A stretch of DNA of 64,000 nt from JBFWMG01 sp050251715. GTDB lineage: Bacteria; Desulfobacterota; Desulfovibrionia; Desulfovibrionales; Desulfovibrionaceae. Where the stretch lies: NCBI GenBank assembly GCA_050251715.1, contig JBFWMG010000001.1, forward strand, positions 186,001 to 250,000. The letters are read 5' to 3'. Positions 1-7,003 of the stretch are shown here, piece by piece (the first letter of the stretch is position 1; each line of letters begins with the position of its first letter). The position numbers were made by a program, and so were the translations under genes. The notes beneath the pieces are model-generated. The model ran no database searches and had not been told where the DNA came from. It saw nothing but the letters and a program-made list of their open reading frames with translations.

Positions 1-1
1 G

Positions 2-997
2 TTCATGGGACACCCGGATCGCGTGGCGCACTGGCGGGAAGTCTACGGACTCGACATCGAGCCCGTGGACATTGCCGACGCCTATGTGGCCATGCTCACG
101 GGCAAGCCCAAGTTCGGTTTCGGCAAAACCCTCAATCCCTGCGTGGACTGCAAGATTCTGTTCCTGCGCCGGGCGCGGGAACTGATGCCCGCCTACGGGG
201 CCAGGTGCATCATCTCCGGCGAGGTGCTGGGCCAGCGGCCCATGAGCCAGCGGCGCGACGTGCTCAACAGCATCCGCAACGAGGCGGACGTGCGCGACGT
301 GCTGGTGCGCCCGTTGTGCGCCCTGCGCCTGCCGCCCACGGCGGTGGAGGAGGCGGGCGTCCTGGACCGCGAGCGCTTGCACGGGTTGTCGGGCCGGGGC
401 CGCCAGGGGCAGCTGCGGCTGGCCGAAGAATTCGGCCTGACCGAGATTCCCACCCCGGCGGGCGGGTGCAAGCTGGCGGAATCCGCCTCGGCGCGGCGCT
501 ACTGGCCCGTGCTGCGCCATGCGTCCAACCCGTCGGCGGACGATTTCCATCTGGCCAACGCGGGGCGGCAATACTGGGCCGGGCCGCATTGGCTCATCAT
601 TGGCCGCAACCAGGCGGACAACGCGCTGCTGGAGTCCAAGGTGCGCCCCGGCGACCTGGTGTTCAAGGTGCGCGGGTTCCCCGGGCCGCTCATTGTGGGC
701 CGCGTGTTTCCGGGCGTGCCGTGGTCCGGCGACGTGGTGCGCGATGCGGCGGCTTTTGCCGCCTCGTTTTCGCCCAAGGCGGTGCGCGAGGGCGTGGACG
801 TGCCCGTGCGCCTGGTGTGCGACGGCGTGGCGGACGAGCTTACCGTGTTCCCCGCGCGCGAAACACCCTTGGGCTGGCGCGAAACCGTGTGGGAAGAGGC
901 CTATGCCGAGCGCAAGGCGCTGGAACGGCTGGAGCGGGAGGCCGCCCAGTCCACGGACGTCGAGGCCTCCATGCACATGGGGCAGGAGCTGGAATAA
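2..997 (+). CDS. PP-loop ATPase-type tRNA thiolation-like protein (5'-partial)
   Basis: The frame is open to the left edge of the window, so the Met at base 5 is probably internal and the N-terminal PP-loop (SGGxDS) that this family needs lies outside. The visible part has a Cys pair in NPCVDCK, the block CIISGEVLGQRPMSQ with a third Cys, and PTPAGGCKLAE further on. This arrangement is typical of MnmA/ThiI-related proteins, in which Cys residues handle persulfide sulfur during tRNA thiolation. The C-terminal half (from about residue 165) resembles the NFACT-R-type RNA-binding module often fused to such enzymes. Substrate and exact reaction are inferred; an orphan ThiI/MnmA paralogue is the best description. 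Confidence 0.6.
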   Translation, partial: FMGHPDRVAHWREVYGLDIEPVDIADAYVAMLTGKPKFGFGKTLNPCVDCKILFLRRARELMPAYGARCIISGEVLGQRPMSQRRDVLNSIRNEADVRDVLVRPLCALRLPPTAVEEAGVLDRERLHGLSGRGRQGQLRLAEEFGLTEIPTPAGGCKLAESASARRYWPVLRHASNPSADDFHLANAGRQYWAGPHWLIIGRNQADNALLESKVRPGDLVFKVRGFPGPLIVGRVFPGVPWSGDVVRDAAAFAASFSPKAVREGVDVPVRLVCDGVADELTVFPARETPLGWRETVWEEAYAERKALERLEREAAQSTDVEASMHMGQELE

Positions 998-1460
998 GGC
1001 CCGTTGCCGTGTTGCCGGCGCAGGGCGGCGCGCCCGGTGCGGCGTCTTGCGCCGCCGCATGCGCTGTGGCGGCAAGGCGCGTGTTTTTGGGCGGCGTCGG
1101 CATCTTGGCGTTGCGCCCCGTGCGGGCCCGGCACGGCGAAACGTGCCGGGAAGACGTGCCGCAATGGCCAGGAATCCCGAGGGGATGGCCCTGTACGTAC
1201 CCGCTGGCACGGTGCATGCATTAAAAAAAGCAAGCCTGGTGGGCTGGTGAGCAGCAAGGCGTACCGCGACCAACACTAAAGTCAGAGGCCGCTTCCCGAG
1301 ACGGGATATGGCTATACTAGCACAAGGTCCGGGACAAAGCGGCCACCGCCTGACCGGGTTTTTTCACGTCCGTAGCCCGGCGCGCCGCGTGCCGGGTGTT
1401 TTGGCGCATCCCGCCTCGTTTCCCCTTCCATGACGTCCCCCGCGCCGCATCGTGGCGCGC
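998..1460. other. Intergenic region without a recognisable gene
   Basis: This is the 463 bp between the tRNA-modification-like gene and the 3' end of the convergent hybrid kinase. All short frames here have Arg/Ala/Pro-rich compositions typical of random GC-rich sequence. A TATACT hexamer near 1313 could be a -10 box but has no convincing -35 partner and no gene to serve. No strong terminator was identified. Confidence 0.4.
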
Positions 1461-4139
1461 TTACAACGGCAGGGTCCGCCGCATGAGGCGGAGCAACGTC
1501 TCCATATCCTCTTCCAGGGAGCTGAACGCCGCGTGCGCGCTGGTGCTGTCGCCGTTGCGCGCCGCCTGCACCAGGGCTTCCGACTGGCCCCGGCAGATAT
1601 CCGCTCCCACGTTGAGGCATTCGTTCTTGAGCGCATGGGCCGCCGTGGCCGCTGTGGGCAGGTCACCCGCCGCCAGGGAGGCCTTGATCTGGCGCACGTG
1701 CGTGGGCGCTTCCTCCAGAAACATGGTGCCCAGCTCGTTCAAAAAGGATGCGTCGCATTCCAGGCGGCGCATGATGCCCTCCGTGTCCCACAAGGCCGGG
1801 CTGGGCTTGGCGCACGGCGAGCCGTGCGCCTGCGGCTGGGCGTGGCCGTCTGCCGCCACGGGCGGCGTGGGCGCGTCCTCCGCCACGGTGACTTTCGCCA
1901 CGGTGTCCTCCGCCACGGTGCCCCTCGCCGTGGCGTCGTCCGCCGGGGCGTCGCCCGCAATGGCGGCGAAAAGGGGTTCGACAACCGAGCGTTTGATGGG
2001 CTTGGTGACGAACGCCGTGGCGCCCGCCTCCATGCATTGGTCGTGGAACAGATTCTTGGAGTGGGCGGTCATGATGAGGATGGGGATGGCGCGGTAGCGT
2101 TCGCCCGCCTCGCCCGCCCTGATGCGCCGGGTGGCCTCCATGCCGTCCAGCACGGGCATCTCGATGTCCATGAGTATGATGTCGAAGGGTGCGTCTTCCT
2201 TTGCCGCCGCCAGTGCATGCATGGCTTGCACACCGTTGTGCGCCTCGGTGACGCGGTGGCCCATGCGGTGCAGGGTCAGGGTTATGACCGTCAGATTGAG
2301 GCGGTTGTCGTCCACCAGCAGCAGGTTGAGGGCGCGGCACGCGACAGGCGGCGGTGCGTCCTCCACGGGCTGGCCGGGAGCAAGCGCGGCCGTGAAGGTG
2401 AAGGTGCTGCCCACGTCGGGAAAGCTTTCGACCATTATGTCGCCGTGCATGCGCGTCGCCAGATGGCGGGCCACGGCAAGCCCCAGGCCCGCGCCGCCCG
2501 CGCGCCGGGTGGAAGAGGCGTCCACTTGCTGGAAGGGCACGAATATCGTTTCCAGGTTGGCGGTTGCGATGCCTATGCCGGTATCGCGCACCGCGACCTC
2601 AAGCCCCACGTGCTGTGCGGCTTTGCCGGCGCTTGCGGCCTTGCCCCGCCGCGCGAACAGATGCACGCTCCCTTTTTCCGTGAACTTGATGGCATTGGAC
2701 AGCAACTGGGAAATGACCTGCCGCACACGCCGGGGATCGCCGTGCAGCCAGCGGGGCAGCGCGGGATCGATGTCCAGGGCGAGGGGCAATCCCTTGGCCT
2801 CGGCCACGGCGCCGTGGTGGCGGGTAATGTCCCGCAACAGGCCATGGCAGTCGAAATCCAGCTCCTCGAACACGAGGTCGTCCGACTCGAGTTTCGCATA
2901 GTCCAGTACGTCGTCAATGGTGTGCAGCAGCAGATCGGCCGCATGGATGGCGGTGTCCACATGCGTTGCGTGCCGCGGCTCCAGGCCGCTGCGTTGCAGT
3001 TCCTCCAGCATGCCCATGACCACGCCCATGGGCGTGCGCAACTCATGGCTCATCATGGCCAGAAAGCGGGTCTTGGCCTGGCTGGCGTGTTCCGCTGCCT
3101 CGCGCGCCTCCCGTTCGGCCCGTTCCGCCCCGGACCGGGTCGTCACGTCGCGGATGCTGGCGCACACCACGGAGCGGTAGCCCAATTGGCAGGTGCCTGC
3201 GGACAGATCCACGGGAAAGGGGATGCCGTCGTAGCGGACGTGCCAGTCATGGGGCGGGGGAAGCATGCCGGAGGACACCATGGCCTCCATGGCGTCGACC
3301 GCCGTGGAGGGGCGGGCGGCCAGATCGTCGTAGCGGAGCGAGAGCATCTCCTGGCGGCTGTATCCGTACATGGCGCAGGCCGCCGGGTTGGCGTCCACAA
3401 TCTCGCGCGTCACCGTGTCGATGATGCAGAGGGCGGACAGGTCGCCTTCGAATATCTGGCGGTATTTGGCCTCGCTTTCCCGCAGGTATGCGATGACGGT
3501 TTTTTGGTCGGTCAGGTCGCGCAGCACGGTCAGGCGCGCCTCATGGCCCTGGTGCATGGCGGTGCCCACATGGGCCTGCACGCACAGCCTTCTGCCGCCC
3601 GGCGAGCAGATCGTGACCTCGATGTGGTCGGCCACGGTCTGATCCGGCGTCTGGCGTTCATGCAGCGCCATGAGGGCGTCCACCTCTTCCGGCGCCACAA
3701 AGCGCGGCCAGGGCTGGCCTATGCAGTCCTCGGCCTCGACCTGGAGCATGCGGAAAAACGCGGCATTGGCGTAGACGATGGTCTGGTCCCGCGTGAGCAG
3801 CACGGCGTCGTTGACGCTGTCGAGCACATGCTGGTGCAGCCGCACGGCCTCGTGCTGCGTCTGGTGGAGGAGGGTGAGTTTCCGGTGGCGCGTGCGCAGG
3901 CAGAAAAAGAGCAGGGCAAGGACGGCGGCCAGGACCATGAGTGTCAGCCGGTCCAGGGGAAGGCCATCGCTGTCCCCTCCAACCGCCACGGCCAGGCCGC
4001 CTGCGATGATGGCGAGGGCAAGGCCGTACAGCAACGTCACGCTGCCGGGTTGGGGCAGATCACGCCGCTCGGCGCGGATGGAAATGAGGCAGGCCACGGG
4101 GATGCACACCAACCCCATGGCGACGAGAAGGATATCCAT
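1461..4139 (-). CDS. Membrane hybrid sensor histidine kinase (PAS-PAS-HisKA-HATPase-REC-HPt)
   Basis: An 892-residue multi-step phosphorelay kinase. Two to three hydrophobic segments lie in residues 1-80, followed by two PAS domains (about 95-215 and 230-340). HisKA carries the phospho-acceptor His365 in MMSHELRTPMG, and the ATPase domain has N- and G-box motifs (SNAIKFTEKG, GAGLGLAVAR). A receiver domain has Asp658 in LMDIEMPVLDG, and a C-terminal HPt has His835 in AHALKNE. No DNA-binding output is present, so the signal must pass to a separate response regulator that is not next to it. The start at 4139 gives a hydrophobic N-terminus. The ligand is unknown. The deacetylase gene lies 107 bp upstream on the same strand, so co-transcription is possible but unproven. 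Confidence 0.9.
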   Translation of the reverse strand: MDILLVAMGLVCIPVACLISIRAERRDLPQPGSVTLLYGLALAIIAGGLAVAVGGDSDGLPLDRLTLMVLAAVLALLFFCLRTRHRKLTLLHQTQHEAVRLHQHVLDSVNDAVLLTRDQTIVYANAAFFRMLQVEAEDCIGQPWPRFVAPEEVDALMALHERQTPDQTVADHIEVTICSPGGRRLCVQAHVGTAMHQGHEARLTVLRDLTDQKTVIAYLRESEAKYRQIFEGDLSALCIIDTVTREIVDANPAACAMYGYSRQEMLSLRYDDLAARPSTAVDAMEAMVSSGMLPPPHDWHVRYDGIPFPVDLSAGTCQLGYRSVVCASIRDVTTRSGAERAEREAREAAEHASQAKTRFLAMMSHELRTPMGVVMGMLEELQRSGLEPRHATHVDTAIHAADLLLHTIDDVLDYAKLESDDLVFEELDFDCHGLLRDITRHHGAVAEAKGLPLALDIDPALPRWLHGDPRRVRQVISQLLSNAIKFTEKGSVHLFARRGKAASAGKAAQHVGLEVAVRDTGIGIATANLETIFVPFQQVDASSTRRAGGAGLGLAVARHLATRMHGDIMVESFPDVGSTFTFTAALAPGQPVEDAPPPVACRALNLLLVDDNRLNLTVITLTLHRMGHRVTEAHNGVQAMHALAAAKEDAPFDIILMDIEMPVLDGMEATRRIRAGEAGERYRAIPILIMTAHSKNLFHDQCMEAGATAFVTKPIKRSVVEPLFAAIAGDAPADDATARGTVAEDTVAKVTVAEDAPTPPVAADGHAQPQAHGSPCAKPSPALWDTEGIMRRLECDASFLNELGTMFLEEAPTHVRQIKASLAAGDLPTAATAAHALKNECLNVGADICRGQSEALVQAARNGDSTSAHAAFSSLEEDMETLLRLMRRTLPL

Positions 4140-4246
4140 GTTTCACCGTTGGTAAAACGGGCACGCTTCCGCATTATGCGGAATGGATTCGTGGTACCGG
4201 ACATGGCGGGTTATTTCAAGCCCGGGAACGGACAATGTGGGAAGAT

Positions 4247-5362
4247 CTACACTTTCACGGAGGCGTAGAGGCGTGCCGCAAGCCCGTGGGAGTAGACGCG
4301 CACCCGGGACATGAGCCAGGACGCCGGCTTGTCCCGCACCTTGAACCGCTTGATGCGCCCCGCCCCGCCAGGGGGATTGGGGCCGTTTTCCGTGGTGAAG
4401 CACAGCGTATAGCCACAGGCGCGGGCCAGCTCCACGGCCTCGGGCGTGTGGCCGCCCCAGGGCCAGCACAGCGCGGGGCGATCGCCGCCCAGGTGGCGTT
4501 GCAGGGTCTCGCGGCAGCCCGCCAACTCGCGCCGCACCCGCGCCGCGTAGGCATCCGTGTCCTCGAACGCGCCCCACGTTTCCGGGGGCAGCTGCGCCAA
4601 CCGGGCGCGCCAGGCCTCTTCGTTGCCCGGGGTCTTGAAATAGGCGTCCGCCTCGGCCGGTGACTGGGGAATGGCGGCGCGCACCATGTCCAGCAGTTCC
4701 GGCGAGGGCGTGAAGGCGCGGGTGGACAGGGCCGGGCCTTCGGGCAGCCGGGGCAGGCCAAAGGGGGTGGGGCCGTCGATGCCGTCAAAGGTGCGTTTGC
4801 GGTTCATGGGGCGTATGATGTGCGTGCGGGGGCCGAATGCGTCCGGCCCGGCCTTGAACACGGAAGCGTGGGTCATGGAATGCGCGGCCACATGTACCGC
4901 GCCGCTTTGTTCCATGAGCCGCGCCTCTTCCCACGAGAAGAACGGGTCGCGCCGCACGCGGTAGCCCTGGGCGTCGGTGACGAACGTGTCGTGCACCTGG
5001 GGCAGGTCCGCCTCGTCCAGATGGCCCGCCCACACCCCGTCCAGCGTGGGCCGGGGCATGTGCTCCTCTTCCAGGCGGCCGGTCACCGCAAAGATGATGG
5101 CCTTGTGCCCGTATTTCTTGAGCAGCGGCCAGGCGTAGACGTAGTTGTCCAGAAAGCCGTCGTCAAAGGTGATGCACACCGATTTCTTGGGCAGCGCCTC
5201 CCCGCGCACGAAGTACGCCTCGGCCTCCTGGACGCCGATGCTGCGCCACCCGCCGCGCGACAGGGTGCGCAGGTGCGCTTCGAAACGGTCCGGATGCACC
5301 GCTATGGGGTCCGGGCGTTTGTTCACGTAATGGTAGAGCAGAACAGGGAGACTTGCGGCCAT
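4247..5362 (-). CDS. Polysaccharide deacetylase (NodB-homology, CE4 family)
   Basis: A 371-residue protein with the metal-dependent deacetylase fold. The ITFDDGFLDNY motif (catalytic and metal Asp pair) sits near residue 65, and the HSMTH metal-binding His pair lies near residue 160. WPWGGHTPEAVELA near residue 290 resembles the later motifs of the family. The N-terminal stretch LPVLLYHYVN is characteristic of the PgaB/ICA-type subfamily. No signal peptide is evident, so location is uncertain. It is expected to remove N-acetyl groups from a cell-surface glycan or a lipid-linked sugar; the substrate cannot be read from sequence. It is divergent from the cbpA operon, with about 90 bp of shared promoter region. 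Confidence 0.85.
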   Translation of the reverse strand: MAASLPVLLYHYVNKRPDPIAVHPDRFEAHLRTLSRGGWRSIGVQEAEAYFVRGEALPKKSVCITFDDGFLDNYVYAWPLLKKYGHKAIIFAVTGRLEEEHMPRPTLDGVWAGHLDEADLPQVHDTFVTDAQGYRVRRDPFFSWEEARLMEQSGAVHVAAHSMTHASVFKAGPDAFGPRTHIIRPMNRKRTFDGIDGPTPFGLPRLPEGPALSTRAFTPSPELLDMVRAAIPQSPAEADAYFKTPGNEEAWRARLAQLPPETWGAFEDTDAYAARVRRELAGCRETLQRHLGGDRPALCWPWGGHTPEAVELARACGYTLCFTTENGPNPPGGAGRIKRFKVRDKPASWLMSRVRVYSHGLAARLYASVKV

Positions 5363-5377
5363 AATGGTGTCGGATAC

Positions 5378-5405
5378 TTGACAGAGGACTGTGCCGGATT
5401 ATCTT
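5378..5405 (+). promoter_or_regulatory. Putative sigma-70-type promoter of the cbpA chaperone cluster
   Basis: A consensus TTGACA at 5378-5383 is separated by 16 bp from TATCTT at 5400-5405. It lies about 50 bp upstream of the cbpA start codon and points into the cluster. No sigma-32-type consensus was recognised. Confidence 0.5.
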
Positions 5406-5455
5406 CAACACTGCCGGAGGCCTATCCGTCACGGCATGAAGGAGAGCTAACCGAG

Positions 5456-6433
5456 ATGGGTGTCGAATACAAGGACTATTACAAGATCCTCGGCGTGGCG
5501 CGCACCGCGTCCTCGGACGAGATATCCAAGGCGTACAAGAAGTTGGCGCGCAAGCACCACCCCGACCTCAACCCCGGCGACCCCAAGGCCGAGGAGCGCT
5601 TCAAGGAATTGAACGAGGCGCATGAGGTGCTCAAGGACGCGGAAAAGCGCAAGATGTACGACCAGCTTGGCCCCAACTGGCAGCACGGGCAGAATTTCCA
5701 GCGCCCGCCCGGTTTCGGGGGCGCGAGCTACCACTTTGGCGGTGGCGGCGGGTTTGACGCGGGCGGTTTCAGCGATTTCTTCGAGGCCATGTTCGGCGGC
5801 GGCGGGGGCGGTTTCGCGGGCGGCGGGTTTGGCGGCCGGGCCGGCGGGTTCCAGCAGCAGGGGCGCAGGCCGCGCCGGGGCGCGGATTCCGAGGCCACGC
5901 TGGAGCTGACCCTGGAGGAGGCCTACCACGGCGGCAGGCGGCACCTCACCGTGCAGGAGCACGTGGCCGGTGCCTCGGGCCTGCCCGAGGCGCGCACCAA
6001 GACCCTGGACGTGAACATCCCGGCGGGCATCAAGGACGGCGCGAAGATTCGGCTGTCCGGCCAGGGCAATCCCGGCGCTGGCGGCGGCGCGGCGGGCGAC
6101 CTGTATCTCAAGGTCGTCATCCTGCCGCACAGCCGTTTCTACCTGGACGGCGTCAACATCATCATCGACCTGCCGCTCGCGCCGTGGGAAGCGGTGCTGG
6201 GCGCGAAGATCCAGGTGCCCACCCTGGACGGGCCCGTGGACATGGCCATCCCGGCGGGCGCGGACAGCGGCAAGAAACTGCGGCTACGCGGGCGCGGCCT
6301 GGGCCAGGGCTCGCAAAAGGGCGACCTGCTGGTGCGGTTGCGCATCAAGGCGCCGGAAGCGCTGTCCGACGAGGAACGCGCCCTGTGGGAAGAGCTGGCC
6401 GCAGCCTCCACCTTCAACCCGCGCAACGGCTAA
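5456..6433 (+). CDS. cbpA: DnaJ-class co-chaperone of the CbpA type
   Basis: A 325-residue J-domain protein. The N-terminal J domain carries the HPD motif at residues 35-37 (KHHPDLNPGD), which stimulates DnaK ATPase. A Gly/Phe-rich linker (about 80-145) and the two beta-barrel client-binding domains follow. The CxxCxGxG zinc-finger repeats of true DnaJ are absent, which makes it CbpA-type. The frame stays open further upstream, but ATG 5456 is preceded by GAAGGAGAG and starts exactly where CbpA homologues begin. The next gene encodes the CbpM-type modulator, which strongly supports the assignment. Confidence 0.93.
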   Translation: MGVEYKDYYKILGVARTASSDEISKAYKKLARKHHPDLNPGDPKAEERFKELNEAHEVLKDAEKRKMYDQLGPNWQHGQNFQRPPGFGGASYHFGGGGGFDAGGFSDFFEAMFGGGGGGFAGGGFGGRAGGFQQQGRRPRRGADSEATLELTLEEAYHGGRRHLTVQEHVAGASGLPEARTKTLDVNIPAGIKDGAKIRLSGQGNPGAGGGAAGDLYLKVVILPHSRFYLDGVNIIIDLPLAPWEAVLGAKIQVPTLDGPVDMAIPAGADSGKKLRLRGRGLGQGSQKGDLLVRLRIKAPEALSDEERALWEELAAASTFNPRNG

Positions 6434-6457
6434 TCGGCACGGCAAGGAGCGAATCAT

Positions 6458-6784
6458 ATGGCCATCAAGCGATTTTCCGAGGCCGGAGCGCCGGTGCCCT
6501 CGCCCCTCATTTCCTGGGCCGAGTTCATCGAGCAGGCCGCCGTGCATCCCAGCCTGGTGGGCGAGCTCATCGAACTGGGCTGGCTCGTGCCCATCCTGGC
6601 CGGGGGCGACAACTACCTGTTCCGCGTGCGCGACGTGTACCGCCTGCGCAAGCACCGCCGCCTGTGCGAGGACTTTGACCTGACCGCCGTGGGCGGCACC
6701 ATCGTGGTCGACCTGCTGGAGCGCATCGAGCTGCTGGAGGCCCGCGTGCGCGAGCTGGAGGCGCTGGCGCGCACCATTCCCTAG
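6458..6784 (+). CDS. cbpM: Chaperone modulator CbpM (MerR-like HTH)
   Basis: A 108-residue protein located 24 bp after cbpA. It has a MerR-like helix-turn-helix core without an obvious effector domain and a C-terminal leucine-rich amphipathic helix (LLERIELLEARVRELEAL). In known systems CbpM binds the J domain of CbpA and inhibits its co-chaperone activity. Size, order and fold agree with that role here. The stop codon at 6782-6784 abuts, and by one base overlaps, the palindromic element that follows, so that element inserted without damaging the reading frame or supplies its last base. Confidence 0.88.
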   Translation: MAIKRFSEAGAPVPSPLISWAEFIEQAAVHPSLVGELIELGWLVPILAGGDNYLFRVRDVYRLRKHRRLCEDFDLTAVGGTIVVDLLERIELLEARVRELEALARTIP

Positions 6785-6911
6785 GAGGCCGTTGAAAAAG
6801 CACGATCTGCTGCGTCAGTGAAAACAATCCAGACCGCTTGTGTATGCGCAATACACCGCGCGTCCTGGATTTTTTCACTTCCTTGCATCTCGCACTTTTT
6901 GAACGGCCTCC
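6784..6911. repeat. 128-bp palindromic MITE-like element
   Basis: Terminal inverted repeats of 17 bp (6784-6800 and 6895-6911) match at 16 of 17 positions; they read GGAGGCCGTT followed by an A-rich tract. Inside lies a second stem formed by GTGAAAACAATCCAG (from 6818) and CTGGATTTTTTCAC (6865-6878), and an inner GTGTAT...ATACAC stem. No coding potential is seen. The layout is that of a small non-autonomous element or a long hairpin between cbpM and clpB. A similarly built element with related ends is at 40407-40584. Confidence 0.65.
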
Positions 6912-7003
6912 CGAGTATGATTTATAAGCAGCCTGCTAGGAGCGCGAGCCGTCGGCGCTTTTCCCCGGCGTGAGTGACAAAATTCCCCATTGAGGAGAAC
7001 ACC

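Noticed and set aside
1452..4268. A 938-codon frame on the + strand antisense to the hybrid kinase
   Set aside because: Its protein is His/Gly/Arg-rich with no domain, and the opposite strand has a full multi-domain kinase. It is a GC-rich antisense shadow.
6985..6992. CCCCATTG before clpB as a sigma-32 -10 box
   Set aside because: It is immediately next to the ribosome-binding site, leaving no room for a transcript start, and no matching -35 is present.
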